From Zelopaecilomyces penicillatus (Eukaryota; Ascomycota; Sordariomycetes; Hypocreales; Pseudodiploosporaceae): DNA of 64,000 bases. The stretch is from NCBI GenBank assembly GCA_005765155.1, contig VCCP01000001.1, positions 1,798,001-1,862,000 of the forward strand. The letters run 5' to 3'. A program made the translations under genes and the position numbers. The notes below the pieces were generated by a model. The model ran no database searches. It was given only the letters and a program-made list of their open reading frames with translations, and was not told the origin of the DNA. Positions 11,410 to 24,200 of the stretch are shown piece by piece (the first letter of the stretch is position 1; each line of letters starts with the position of its first letter).

Positions 11410-11972
11410 TTATGCTGTCGCTTCACCGGGGCCTTCACCCCCGGGAATTAACTGTGATTATGCGTCAGCGAGTTTAGTAGTGGAAAATGACGCTGAGGGA
11501 TAGTCATACCATGCATATATTATTACCGTTTAGCAAAATCTTGGGTAGTTTTGTATGGTTTCCAGTGTAGTCACTTTAAGAGGAAGAATTAGATCAATTG
11601 CTAGTAGTTTTGAATCCACGTTGAGACTTACAACTCAGTCACATCCTCCAAGACCATATCTGTCACAGTTTGTCAGCACAATGCACCGTATTTTCATAAT
11701 TTGCCAGAGCCGTCTACTTACTGACATAGTCGTCAAAACCGAGCAGGGTGCCGCTGAATTCTGCCAAGTGTCAGTGCCGTGCCTATAGAGGCATATGATG
11801 GAAGGGGGGGAACCTTTGTCTCCCTTCATCACGACCCATATCTTCGACCCAACACATTTGTCAATGAGCTCTAGAAGCAGGTGAGCGGCTGTTTGAAGAA
11901 CCTAACCAGATAGTGAGAAAGTGGGTGGGGGGCAACGCAAAACTGACCGAGGGGCAGTAACTGTGTGGCCAT
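11410..11972 (-). CDS. LSM5: U6 snRNA-associated Sm-like protein LSM5, six exons
   Basis: Minus-strand exons 11972-11948, 11870-11814, 11760-11722, 11659-11632, 11573-11510 and 11451-11410 encode 84 residues. The total coding length is 255 nt, so the pieces are too small to be found as one ORF. The product reads MATQLLPLELIDKCVGSK, IWVVMKGDKEFSGTLLGF and DDYVNMVLEDVTEFDYTG over the Sm1 region, then the Sm2 strand NGNNICMLIPGGEG. These are diagnostic of LSM5. The protein sits in the LSM1-7 ring, which drives cytoplasmic mRNA decapping, and the LSM2-8 ring, which binds the U6 3' end. The first exon has 25 nt and the fourth 28 nt. All five introns are GT-AG. The start is divergent from the exonuclease gene at 12400. 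Confidence 0.9.
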
Positions 11973-12399
11973 TGTGAAGGTTTCGAATTTGCTGGCTCGT
12001 GGCGTGTGGGACACACAGGCGATATGTATGGGATTTTGAATGGATGCTTGAGGAACAACACAAGCGAGACGGGCTTTATTTTTGACTGAGAAACTGTGAT
12101 TACTGCAAGGGAATGCTTCTCGTTTCGCAGAACATCAACAGCGCCCACTATCGAAGGAAGTAACGGTGGGTGTGGAAATCATGCGATGACTAAGCCAGAA
12201 CCCGGTGATGTGTGGTGTGTGTTGCGCATTACCTTATTGGGCGATTGGAGACGCGTTCCCTGAGCGGCACACCATAGTCGAGGGTTCCTTTCATTCCCTA
12301 CACTATCCTACGGCTGCCTGCAACAGGGCATCGTTGGGTTATCGTCATTGGCTCGAGTGATGGCTTGTTGTTTTCGCCGAAACTTGCACGTCTTTTCCC
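11973..12399. promoter_or_regulatory. Divergent promoter region, LSM5 / WRN-type exonuclease
   Basis: 427 bp between divergent start codons. It must contain both promoters. No distinctive motif was recognised. Confidence 0.45.
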
Positions 12400-14198
12400 A
12401 TGAACGCGAAAGGACATGCACGCCTGGCTGGCAAGGTTCTCACAACTTCTCGACCCTGTGCTTTCCTCGCTTCAAGTGGAGTGATTTGTTCCCAGTCAGA
12501 TTTGATGAGTAGCAGCATGTTGCCGAACCAAAATCGACCATGGAAGCAAGGTGTTGGCGTGCGTTTCTCCCCAAAGCGCGAGCCTACAGCACTATATCCT
12601 CAACTAGACATGGCCCGGTTTCTCTCCACTTCCAGTATAGATACTACTACTAGTGCCCGCCGAGGCGAAGGCGAACTGACACCCGGGCTCACGAATTTAC
12701 TCATGACTTCAAGCGTACCAGGAGAGCTGGCAAAAACCTCCGAGAATCAGGAATTCCCTTCATTGTTGTCTGATGAGGAGCTTGACCTCCTGTCTTCAGA
12801 ACTTGGTCTGGATCCTCCATCGCTCGAAGACGCCACCCTGTTACAAGATGGCAGTGATAAAGAGCTGCCTACCAAGGAGGAAAATAATGAACCGCCATTG
12901 ACTTTACTGGATTTCAATATCTCGAGCGAACTCTTCCATGCTGCAAGAACCTCGGCAGCTGGGTCTGCCAAGTCCTTTTGGTCACACACTATGTATCAGG
13001 GGGTCAGGCCAGATGGCACGATTAGAAAGATTAAGGTCCACTACTGCACCAGCAAGCATACAATGGAGCACGTTTGCCAGAAATATTTCTTGAACGAAAG
13101 TGTCCTAGGCTTCGACCTAGAATGGCTTGCATATGCGACTCGCAAATCGGGGCCACGCGAGAATGTTTCTCTAATTCAGCTAGCTAGTCCTAGTCGTATA
13201 GGACTATTCCATGTGGCCCTATTCCCCAAGAGTAGCGATTTGGTTACGTCCACGTTTCGAAAGATCATGGAGGATCCAAATGTGAGCAAGGTTGGCGTTC
13301 ACATTCAGGGAGATTGTACTCGACTTAAGAATTATCTCGGTGTCAGCACGCGAGGGATCTTTGAACTCAGTCATTTGTACAAATTAGTCAAGTTCCTGCC
13401 GCAAAAGCGACAGGACTTGATCAACAAAGTACCTGTGGCTCTTTCTACTCAAGTGCTGGACCATCTACGGCTCCCGCTGTATAAGGGCCAGTCTGTTCGG
13501 TCGAGCAATTGGATGAAACCCCTGGATGAATCTCAACTAAAATGTAAGCTCTCAAACCTTTCAATCTTGAAAACATTCTTGTGTTTAATAATGGACTCGC
13601 AGACTCGGCAGCGGATGCCTATGCTGGCATTCAACTATACCATGTGATGGATGAGAAAAGAAAGGCACTCGAGCCCAGTCCCCCAAGACCCCACCATGCA
13701 GAGTTGGGATTACCAATTCCCATCCCAGAAGTGCCATCAGATGAAAGCGCTAGTGATGATAGAGTGGCCCCAGAACCAGCTGCAGCAGCCGAGTCTTCCC
13801 CTGTTACACCAAGACGCAAGCCGAAAGTGCAGAAATCAACGACATCTCGAAGTGTAGATAAGAGGGACGCACGGATAACTACAGCCGAGCTCAAAGCCAA
13901 AACATACCGCTCTTCTAAAAGGACAACGGTATCCACTTCCCCCTCAGCACTTCGAGCATACTATATATGGCATGGGCACGATGATCTCAAGCCCGAAGCT
14001 GTAGCAAAACTTCTACGAGACCCTCCCCTACAAACCAACACCGTCATCACATACATTCTTGATGCTATTGCGGCGGAGAAACTGCCGTATTCAAGGCAAA
14101 GGCTGAAATTTGAGATACTGTCTCTACTTCGGCCCGCAGCAGCGAGTAGCAAAAAATATAAAACCCTAGTGGCAGATTGCCAGTCACTAGCATCTTAG
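12400..14198 (+). CDS. 3'-5' exonuclease of the WRN/DEDDy type
   Basis: Exons 12400-13543 and 13603-14198 encode 579 residues. The central domain is a DnaQ-like 3'-5' exonuclease resembling the exonuclease half of Werner protein. All three motifs are visible: Exo I in VLGFDLEWLA (D-x-E, near residue 236), Exo II in HIQGDCTRLKNYL (Asp, near 302) and Exo III YSAADAY (Y-x3-D, near 382). The Exo III motif is created by splicing. The full DEDDy set suggests an active enzyme. There is no helicase domain. The N-terminal 190 residues are Ser-rich and low in complexity. The C-terminal 190 residues include a basic Pro/Ser linker and a helical region (YYIWHGHDDLKPEAVA to SLLRP) that I cannot assign. Substrate, DNA or RNA, is not decided by the sequence. 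The start is the first ATG; a later one is possible. Confidence 0.82.
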
Positions 14199-14340
14199 GA
14201 GTCCTGATGATTAGCGCATATAATGAATGATAGATACGATTGCCCCTGTGCAAAATGCTTGAGTAGGATACATAAAATTGCGAACTGTTCTATAATGCGT
14301 CATTTGCATTTCTATATAAAACATTAACAAAGCTATTGTC
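14199..14340. other. Short convergent 3' region, exonuclease / YTM1
   Basis: Only 142 bp separate the two stop codons. It is AT-rich, and the two 3' UTRs probably overlap. Confidence 0.5.
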
Positions 14341-15862
14341 TTACGCTAGCAATCCTCGCCCCCGGTTGATCTGAACCTTCTTGTCCTCACCTCCGCTCAC
14401 GATACCCCATGACTTATCCCAAACTACACTCAGCACCTTGGCACCATCACCCGCGGGCGGTAGCTTTTTCCCTTGCAGCCATTCTCTGCCAATCGTGTAG
14501 ACTGGTTCACTGACGCTACCGCCGCCCTCTTCTGTGGTTGCCAGCCGAGCGCTTCGAAGATCCCAAACGCGACATGTGCTGTCATGGGAGCCGGATACCA
14601 AAGAATAATCGTTATCTGGGCAAGGCGCCACTGATACAACCATGTTGATGTGGCCCCTGAGCGTCATGGCTGCCGTAGCTGCTGCGGATTCTCTGGGATC
14701 CAGGAGCGTGACATGCCTGGCCGATGAACCGGCTGCCACAAGATTGGCACCAGGTAGTGCAGCCGCACAAAGAATGGGGTGCATGGTCGTTAGCCTGGAC
14801 ACCTCTCGTTGGGTCGTCAAATCAATTGTCTTGAAGGTGTGATCTTTGGATGCCGAGTAAGCAACGGTAGAGTCGTGAGGATGGAATATAGCAGCAGTAA
14901 CAGGTTCGTCGTGCAATGGTATCAGAGCCAGAGGTCCACGCTGTGCCGCAGATCCAGGGTTTGACAACTTGGCTCGCTTGGTGCTGTGGGCAGAAGGGAG
15001 AGACTCGGGGTCGGCTTGGGGTGCTGTTTTCTTGGATGAAGACCATAGACCAATGCTGCCATCAGAAGATGCAGTAAGAATACGCCTTGTAGAGCAGCTG
15101 ACATCGATGCTGTTAATACTGTTTCCGTGGCCCCATAGCTCCATATTCGGTTTAATAGAACCAGAGATGCCATCACCGCCCTCTTTGAAATCCCAGACCA
15201 TGACTTTCCGATCCAAACCAGCCGAAGCCAGCTGGGTGGGCGATAACCATCTTACAGCATTGAGTCGTTGCAGGTGGCCGCCTCCCTTGCCTGAAGAGGA
15301 CGTGGAGATGATATCTCCTGAGGGATTCCAGACCCTCACCAACCCGTCATATGATGCACTAGCGATTCTGTCGTTTGGGCTACCGTTATCTGCCAAGAGT
15401 CCCGCCGCCGTCGCTGCAGACAGGACATCCACGGCACTGACCCAATCATCATGCTCGAAGCTGGCCTCATAAACGGGGGGGATGAGACTGCGAACATATT
15501 GCAGAGTCAGGGTGGCCTCAGATGACAGGCCGTTGGTGGTGAGGTATTCCTCGATGCTAGTTTTCAAGAATGTGCCATTGGCGAGAAAGTCGAGTGGAAT
15601 AGGCGAGGAGGTGTCGAGCATAGACTCGGAGTTGAGAATACGTGAGAGGCCATATCGTTTAATGTCTAGGCAGATGTGTCAGTATGTCAGGCTTTAAGCT
15701 GAGTTCATGCAAGAAACGCAATATTCACAAGGGCTTGAAAGGGAAAACTGGGGAAGGGAGCAGACCTGCAGGGACAAGCAATTGTCTCTTTGGCTCTGGT
15801 AAAACTAGATCTTGCTCGCTGGTTGTGAAGACGACCTTCACCTGGGTCGATGCAGCGTCCAT
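14341..15862 (-). CDS. YTM1: Ribosome biogenesis WD40 protein YTM1
   Basis: Exons 15862-15766 and 15665-14341 encode 473 residues. YTM1 (human WDR12) acts with NOP7/PES1 and ERB1/BOP1 in 60S subunit maturation in the nucleolus. It is removed by the AAA motor Rea1, which grips its N-terminal ubiquitin-like NLE domain. The first exon gives QVKVVFTTSEQDLVLPE and RQLLVPA, and the second starts DIKRYGLSRILNSE; together they form the NLE domain. WD40 repeats follow, with blades ending in VRVWN, VMVWD, IGLWS and CRVWD. The protein ends KVQINRGRGLLA, the usual family end. The exon 1/exon 2 junction was chosen by frame and by the NLE sequence. Confidence 0.9.
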
Positions 15863-18800
15863 GATCGAGGACTATGACTGCAAAAAGCAATCTTCTAATG
15901 ACTTTGTTACTTTGATGGCGGTTATGGGGGAGCTGCCAATCTAGATGTCAAATGCGAAGCTGGAAGGGTAGCAGGCGGTAAGACAATCAAGCTCACACAG
16001 GCCTTAGGTGCTTGGATTTTCCTACCGATGCGACAGAATCCAAATTTTTTTGGCAATGTTGCGCAGCCTTGCCGGACGTGGCCCCACAGCGGGGGTCAAA
16101 AGCCAGAGCCCGGACAGCCAATCATACTCGACTATACTGGCGAGGCTGTCAAAACTCTCAACACAAACGTCAAATAGCAGCAAAAATTGGTACCATTGTG
16201 TTGTCGAACAGTTAAATTGATGATTCATGCAATTAGACCTTTGATGCTTTGTTCCACAAGATCTGGACTGTTTTGTGGCTGTAAAGGTTGTTCCAGATTC
16301 AGGTATGGTCTTGGGAGTGATCTTGCCATAGAGGGTGTAAAGAAGTAACAGGCATATATGGATTGATCGTGAGAGTAGATGGAGACATTCGCTCGTAAAA
16401 GTAACAACTGGCCCCATTGGTTAAGAACCAAATGTGACTGATTTGACATTCTAGCTTACTTCTATTGGTGTAGTTTTTAAACCGCAATTATCTACCCCGC
16501 CACGTTGTGAGATATCAATGTGTGTATAGGGTGAGGTGATGTTGATTTCGCCTCTCATCCGACCTTGGTCACGGGATACCAAACTTGGAAACGGGTTTGA
16601 ATCTGCAGTATAGTAAAAGGTCACCAGGCAAGATTGATGAGTAGTTTGAGTATTCATAATGGTAGACTTAGACCCCACCCCGTCATCATTCAAACCAGCC
16701 AATTGAGATGTGCTGATATGGTCCCGCCTTTGTCTCGGACTCTGGAAATTCACCACGGCAAAATTGATCGACACAGACCAGGTTGTCACGAGTCACAAGG
16801 TAGGTAATTAAGTTGTGTTTAACCCCCGCCACTCATCCATCTAGGCACAAGAAGGAGTGGAACTTTATTTGCTAAATTCATAGTCCAAAGTAATAATACT
16901 ACTAATTGCAACGACTGGAGACTGGGGGCGCGACGAAAGAGCACGACTCAGCAGTGGTGGTTTGTAGTTGGAAAAAGGAAGGACGCTTCGTCTTGTTGGG
17001 TTGGCGTGTCTTTTCTGACCTCAACTTGGGTGGGGCTTGTATGTAGATCGGGTGGGGTAGAGCCGACAGCGGAGTTGCTACTGTTTCGGTGTTGCTGCGC
17101 TACCTACCCACTGAGTAGTACCTATCTTCTAGGTACTAGTATTCTATCAATGTTGCTTAGAATTATCGTACAGGCATCGATTGCTACAGCTTTGGTGTTT
17201 GCTCCTATTGCATCTGACATTCGGGACGCCGTGGCCTGAGATTTTGAGATATTGGATAAAGCTTCTGCTGAAAAAGGACCCAAATGGTGAGGGGATGGTT
17301 GATCAGAGGCCAGACCCAAATTGATGAGAACTCCAGCCACTACAACACAGGCGCCATGCAGGAGCTGTCTGGTGACGACAGTTCTCGCTCCACCCCTTGG
17401 CCCCCTCAGTTCTGCTGAAAGCCGGTTGGACAATTGGACACTGTCGTGCATATTAAAGAGGAAAGGCATCGCGTTAGCAGCTGGACTAGCGACGAAATAT
17501 ATCACATACGAGTCCGGGATTCTGTCATGATGGCTACATCCCCCGCATTTCATGGCGTCATGCCCACCTTGATTGAGTAGCACAAACGGACAATCCTGTA
17601 CATACCTGTCAGGCAAGTTGGAAGGGGTTTGGCTAAGGCAATCGCGTAGTAATTCACGCTCGTACAATGGGAAGCAACTTGGGACTGGGCTGGCTTGCTG
17701 TGCGCTGCGGCTCCTGCAGGGGCAGGCTGCAGTTCAGTCCAGGCCAATGTGCGTCGCAAAAGCATGTCTTTGGAACAACGCTAGAATCTGACGAGGGTTT
17801 TTTTTTTCACTCTCTTGCAGAAAAAACTGAACATGGAAGAACGAGAAGATCTTGATTGTAGGGGACTGGGAGTTGAGAGGAAAGCTGATCGAGTCTGTTG
17901 TTTTGTCAGGGCAGGTGAACAACAATCCGATATTAATCAACAGATCTCCCTTGGCGGTTGATACAATCTCGGCTTCCCTTGAGCCTCAACATGTTCCAAA
18001 CCTTTTTCTCTGATAACGATTCCTCCGTCCTTTAATGAATGACTGCATAACAATTGAAGGTACTAGGCAAGGTACAATTGAGTCGCTGGATGCGAGACAA
18101 GCCCACTGGCCAGCGATGTGCATTGCATTGCGCTCGGCAGGTCGGACGGACACCTGCAGCGGTGCCTTTGATTGTGCTGTGCATTTCTCGTAGCAGCAAG
18201 CACAAGCACTGAATGATAAGAGCTCCAGTGCTGTGCTGCTGCCCCCCAGACATTGACCCACCAGCAGCTGGGAGGGAGGAGCCCACAACAGCCCCCAGCA
18301 GTCCACAACAGTGGGGAGGCCACCTCCCTCTCCCTCTGTAAAACAGCCTGACCGAGCAACTAGAATGGTGAGCGAGCTAGTGAGCATTTACATGTAGGCT
18401 GGTAAACTTGATGAGAACCCGTCAGCCTAGAATTGCTGAAAACAAAAGCCAATGGCCTCCCCTCACTTATCATAAGGTTCCTCCAGCCTACTCTTCCTTC
18501 CTCTATCTTTTCCCATCCTTTGCTATCCTCTTTCACTCTTCCTCTCCTCTCACAGTCTCTCCATCGATAGACGGCCGGATTTCACCGCGTCTCCGAAAGC
18601 CTTTCCCTCTCCAACGTCTGCTTGGCTGTGGATCCTGCGCAGAGCAGAGCTTGGCAGCTTCCTGGTACACACACACACCAACCCGCCACCACCCACCCGC
18701 AGCTTTGCTAGCTACCTATCTGACGCAAGCACCAGCATTGGAGCTCTGACGCCACCTTCGCCAACGCCGCTCATCGCACGGCATATTTTTGCGCTCATCG

Positions 18801-18984
18801 CGCCCAACCCACCACTTTTTCCTTCTTCACAGCACTTTTGATCACTTCAATCGTGTCGGCCATCATACCTCCAGCTTCTCTTCCACCAAAGGCAGTCCCC
18901 CAAGCTGCCTGCAACTGTTTTGGACCTCACGTCCGTGGGCCCTTCACACACCTTTAACCCCTCCCTCTGACACTCACGCTCCGG
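15863..18984. other. Long divergent intergenic region, YTM1 / glycogen synthase
   Basis: 3.1 kb with no supported gene. The right end, about 18470-18560, is a CT-rich tract typical of fungal promoters close to the transcription start. It is followed by about 420 bp that probably form the glycogen synthase leader. A CCAAT (18449-18453) and a CCCCT stress-type element (18459-18463) lie just upstream of the CT tract. Several ORFs of 60-180 codons exist on both strands. None has a recognisable domain or a good start context. Confidence 0.5.
18449..18560 (+). promoter_or_regulatory. Probable glycogen synthase core promoter: CCAAT, CCCCT element and CT-rich tract
   Basis: CCAAT at 18449-18453 and CCCCT at 18459-18463 precede a pyrimidine-rich stretch of some 90 bp. 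In yeast, CCCCT (STRE) elements are bound by Msn2/4, and glycogen synthase is stress-induced. Extending this to the present gene is inference from position and motif only. Confidence 0.35.
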
Positions 18985-21468
18985 ATGTCGGGTCCCGCCC
19001 CCGTCCCAGGTCTTGGTTCCATGGATTCGTCTGGAAACAAGACGGTTCGTGACATCAAGAACCACCTACTCTTCGAAGTCGCAACAGAGGTTGCTCATCG
19101 AGGTGAGTTTTATCCCCATTCCGTCTCCCACTTTGTTGCAAAGGCCAGAGACAGGGAGGGCTACTGGCTTGAAAGTCTTGAATTTCTTCATAGTAAGCCA
19201 CGGTGAAATTCATGATTCCTAATCTTTGCTCAATATTTAGTTGGTGGCATCTACTCCGTGCTCAAGTCCAAGGCACCCGTGACTACAGCCGAATATGGCG
19301 ATCGTTATACGCTCATTGGCCCTCTTAACCATCAATCGGTACGCTTCCATAGTGTTCTCAAAGCTCAGTAACCAGTTACTAACAAGAACAGGCTGCGGTC
19401 GAAGTGGAAGAGATGGAGCCAACCGATCCGAGCATCGCTGCCACGATGCAATCAATGAAAGACCGGGGAATCGGTATGCTGTATGGGCGGTGGCTGATTG
19501 AGGGCGCACCAAGGGTTCTCCTCATTGATACCAAGACCGCCTATGGTTACATGAATGAGTGGAAAGCAGACCTATGGCAGGTTGCCAGTGTTCCATCGCC
19601 CCCTGATGATGCCGAGACCAATGAAGCCGTCGTCTTTGGCTATCTGGTCGCATGGTTCCTAGGAGAGGTAAGGTTCCTCTTTACTGAGATGGGCTCTCCA
19701 AACTTGGATTTTATACTGACAATGAGCAGTTTGTTTGTCATGAGAAGAAGAAAGCTGTCATTGCCCACTTTCACGAGTGGCTTGCCGGTGTCGGCTTGCC
19801 TCTCTGTAAAAGACGACGAATTGACGTCACGACCATCTTCACTACGCACGCCACTTTGCTGGGACGATACCTTTGCGCAGGTTCTGTTGACTTCTACAAC
19901 AACCTGCAGTGGTTCGATGTTGATTCAGAGGCTGGAAAACGTGGGATCTACCACCGTTATTGCATTGAGCGTGCCGCTACTCATTCGTGTGATGTCTTCA
20001 CCACTGTGTCTCACATCACTGCCTTCGAGTCGGAGCACTTGCTGAAGCGAAAGCCCGATGGAGTTTTGCCCAACGGCCTCAACGTCACCAAGTTCTCGGC
20101 GGTTCACGAATTCCAGAATCTTCACCAGCAAGCCAAAGAGAAGATTCACGATTTTGTGCGCGGTCATTTCTACGGGCACTATGATTTCGAGCCGGACAAC
20201 ACACTTTACTTCTTCACCGCCGGCCGGTACGAATTCCGGAATAAGGGTGTGGACATGTTCATTGAGTCCTTGGCTCGATTGAATCACCGTCTCAAGGCGG
20301 CTGGAAGCAAGACCACCGTTGTGGCGTTCATCATTATGCCGGCACAAACCACGTCACTTACAGTAGAGGCCCTGAAGGGTCAGGCTGTTATCAAATCTCT
20401 GAGAGATACCGTCAACGTGATTGAGCAGAGTATCGGTCGACGTGTCTTCGAACGCTCTCTCAAGTGGCACGAGGGTGACCCAATGCCTGATGAGAAGGAA
20501 CTCATCTCTGGTCAAGACCGTGTGCTCCTCAGGCGGCGACTCTTTGCTATGAAGCGTCACGGTCTCCCACCAATCGTCACGCACAACATGGTTAACGACC
20601 ATGAAGACCCAGTGCTGAACCAAATCCGACGAGTGCAGCTGTTCAATCACCCCTCTGACAGAGTCAAGGTGGTGTTCCACCCCGAATTCCTCAACTCTGC
20701 CAACCCCGTTCTGCCCTTGGACTACGACGACTTTGTACGTGGCTGCCACATGGGTATCTTCCCGTCCTACTATGAACCTTGGGGGTACACACCTGCTGAA
20801 TGCACTGTCATGGGTGTTCCGAGCATAACGACAAATCTCTCAGGTTTCGGCTGCTACATGGAAGAATTGATTGAGAACTCAAGCGACTACGGCATTTACA
20901 TTGTTGACCGACGTACGAAGGGCGTGGATGACTCAGTTAACCAACTCACTTCGTTTATGCTGGAATACTGTGGAAAGAGTCGCCGTCAACGTATCAACCA
21001 GAGAAATCGTACCGAACGGCTTAGCGACCTTCTCGATTGGAAGCGTATGGGTATGGAATACATCAAAGCACGCCAGCTTGCGCTGCGTCGGGCCTACCCT
21101 GACTCGTTTGGCGGCGATGAGGAGGAGGACGATTTCATCCCCGGACCGGAGCAGAAGATCTCACGGCCATTCTCCGTGCCTGGTTCTCCTCGGGACCGGG
21201 CAGGTATGATGACGCCTGGCGATTTTGCCAGTCTGCAGGAGGGTCGCGAAGGCCTCAGCACAGAGGACTATGTTGCTTGGAAACTGCCGTAAGTACCTGT
21301 TATTCCTGACACCCAATTAAGGGCTGCTTTCCCATCGACTGTCATACTGATGAAACGTTTAGAGCTGAGGAAGATCCTGATGAGTACCCTTTCCCGTTGA
21401 CGCTCCGAACCAAGCAACCAGATGCAGCTAGCCCACAGCCTGAGCCGTCGGCTGCTAATGGAAGCTGA
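18985..21468 (+). CDS. GSY1: Glycogen [starch] synthase (GT3 family), five exons
   Basis: Exons 18985-19102, 19241-19338, 19392-19667, 19730-21288 and 21363-21468 encode 718 residues, close to the usual 700-710. The enzyme extends alpha-1,4-glucan chains from UDP-glucose on glycogen primed by glycogenin, in the cytosol. Diagnostic stretches: LLFEVATEVAHRVGGIYSVL (the N-terminal UDP-glucose loop, formed by joining exons 1 and 2), THATLLGRYLCAG, the C-terminal Rossmann region FFTAGRYEFRNKG, and the EPWGYTPAE nucleotide site. The Arg-rich RVLLRRRLFAMKR segment is in the region where the yeast enzyme binds glucose-6-phosphate. The C-terminal tail contains Ser-Pro and Thr-Pro sites, expected for inhibitory phosphorylation. 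The start is the first ATG giving the conserved N terminus. Confidence 0.95.
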
Positions 21469-22111
21469 TTTGGTGATGGCGATGATGTCGCATCAGGAAT
21501 GCACAAGCTGGTTGGTAAAGATGTATCAATGGTGTATGTATGGATTTTAATCTGAATAATGCTCTGCTTAAGACGTGTAATTGCGTTTCATGTGATGGCT
21601 GCGTGAAGTGAGAAACAGACTAAGCGTTAGGAAAAGGAGGAAGGGAAAAGGCTCGAAACTTTGTCAAGGTTGGTTATCATTATGGACATGTTGAAGTGTG
21701 CGGAGAAGAATGGGAGATAGCTAATGTAGAATGGAATTTGTACATCGTATGACAGGTTTCTTCATTGAGTAAATTGTGGCAAGCAAACGCATCTAATACT
21801 AGCATCCTGCAAGACCTCAAATGTACCATCCCTGGTACTCATTTTGGCTAGCCACCTTGTAGCCATTAATATCAAGGCGGGAGAGACGATATGATGACTT
21901 TCAACCAGCCAGGATGTGCACTCTAGATAGTGGATCATGGAATTTTCGTATGATGGCTAGTAGTGTGAGAAATATAATACTGGTATGCTGTTGTGATAAG
22001 TATACGGACGAGGTGAGAGATGAGCGATGATGGGGCCATCCTGGCCACAGCAAGGCACTAGGCATGGCCGGAAAGTCGCATTGCAAAGGGCGCCATTCCA
22101 CAAGAGGGCAC

Positions 22112-22131
22112 CAGTGCTGTACAGTGCTGTA
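22112..22131. repeat. Tandem duplication of a 10-bp unit (CAGTGCTGTA)x2
   Basis: Two exact adjacent copies followed by a partial third copy (CAGTTGCTG). A small slippage-type repeat in an intergenic region. Confidence 0.8.
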
Positions 22132-24180
22132 CAGTTGCTGCACGACTAGGTACAAATATGCAGAAAAGAAAGAATTAGGCCGATGCAGCTTGGGAAAGCG
22201 TCCGGAGCAGGGCAGGGGGGCGGAGGTGGAGAGGACGGGCGGGCATCGCTAACACCGAGGCGGCGGGCGGCATCGTCGCGGCTCGGAGGCTACGTCCGGT
22301 TTTGGAGTATAACCTACCTCCAAGATTTTGTGCTTACGCCGGAGCTACTGAAGTAAGGGAACTCTCTGTAAGCTAAGTAGTAAGAGTAAATATATTTCGT
22401 GTGAAGGTATGATGTCGAGTAAAATCTCGTGCCCTTTGCGAGAGCCGGTCGAGTACAAGGTTTGCCTGGTTTCTTGCTATTACGAAGACGAGTGTAAGTA
22501 ACTGTAGGTGATGGATGACAGGGAGACGAAGAGGAGGAACAAGAAAGAAACGTGAACAAGAAGCGGTAGAGATCCGCAATGGAGCTAGGGAGCTCGGACG
22601 GTGGGGCGTGGGTGCGGGTAGGCGGTTTTCCCAGGTCCAGGAACGGAGCCTTATTTTAGTCGACCTCCCATATCCGTATCTTGAACCCACACAGTTAGCG
22701 AAATGGCATAATCCAACATCGTGGCTAGCATTGACGTGTGATGGCCGGCTTCTATGCGAATGGGGTCACGAGGCCAAACTATGGACTGCCGTATCAGGCC
22801 GTCCTTCCAGAAAACGCCATATGTTCCGTAGCGATCAATGGATCTTCATGGTTCAGCAGGAGGATCAATAGCGTGGTCAACCTCTGCGCTCCCACTTTCT
22901 ACTTGCCTACAAACAGAATGACAGGATGGATGGTACCGTCCAACGTACATATGTACGTATGGAAGTTGGTGGTGGCCATTGCAACGTAACCAACGGCATT
23001 TGACCAGTCTGCAGGAGGCTTCGTTTTCTGTACATACGGATAATTGGCGTGACAACTGCTACCCAGCCAGCCAAGTCGCCCACTGTTTCTAGTTGGGAGT
23101 CTTCAATTTCTTCTCGGCCCCTTCTGGCTGCAGATCGAACATGTTCATCACTTCTCTGATTTCGCCAACTCCCTAGGGGCCCCTTGTCGTAGCGAAATTG
23201 AACCTCTTTGCTTTGGACTGGGGCCATCCACAGTGTCTGGCAGACATGGCACCCATTTCTGTACTTTAGGTGTCCAGATGGGTTCCCCACCACCCCTGAC
23301 TATCATGGACTTTATCACTCTTCCCCCCCTAGATGGCGCCAATTTCCAGTTGTGGTCGGTTATTTTCTAGCGTCGAGGCGTCGCTGCAAGCCACTGAATG
23401 GGGGGGCGTCGAGAGGGCGGCGACGACGCGATTTCGGCTCAGTTGGGCCGTTGACAAAATAGCGGTAACGTAAAGTGCAAAACCGCCATGGCGAATGTAG
23501 GCATGGAGGAGTGCCAAATGTGATGATGCAAGTTGGTTGCAGTTGAGGCACAAAGTGAAGGTAATCAATTACTTCTTTCAGCCAATATGGCGTCCCTGCC
23601 AATGTCCTCCTGCACCAAACCTTTTGAAGCACCAGGCACCACATACACTATAGTTCTACCTAGAATTACCACACTGCCAGGGACTTTCAGGGACCACACC
23701 AGGCTGAGATGCTGTAGCACGACCCATGGTCCACAGTGCAGCGACTTCCTTCCTTCTCTGATTTACAGCAGTACCTCCTCCGTACCTGCCCATATTACAG
23801 GTAGGTAATTGCGTAGCAAGCTACTCAGCGGAGCGGGCGACAGTTATTGTTGGCTGGGCGGAACTTCCTCCTTACAATTACAAAATCATTTACTCATCGT
23901 GCTGTTGGCTTTGTGCAATCTAGCATTATTATTACTTGTTCCTTTTCTCTACCTGTTCGTCTGACCACCCTCCGCTCCTGAGAGCTCGCCTTCTCAGATG
24001 GACCAGAAAATAGACATTATTGATTCTTTATCTGGTGGTTTGCGGTGGCCGCACGGGTCATATCTACGCACGTCAAAATTCCACATAAAGCCACAAAGCC
24101 TCAACTGGGCAAGCCGAGCGACGCCTCATCAAGCAGGTACGCGTGGTACCACAATCTAACAATTGGCACAACGGTTGGCA

Positions 24181-24200
24181 GCCTTGCCTTGCCTTGCCTT
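24181..24200. repeat. Pentanucleotide repeat (GCCTT)4
   Basis: Four exact GCCTT units followed by an A-rich tract. Intergenic microsatellite. Confidence 0.85.

Noticed and set aside
17122..17667. 181-codon minus-strand ORF in the YTM1/glycogen synthase gap
   Set aside because: No domain, no conserved motif and no splice-joined neighbours were seen. Its length is within chance for this composition.
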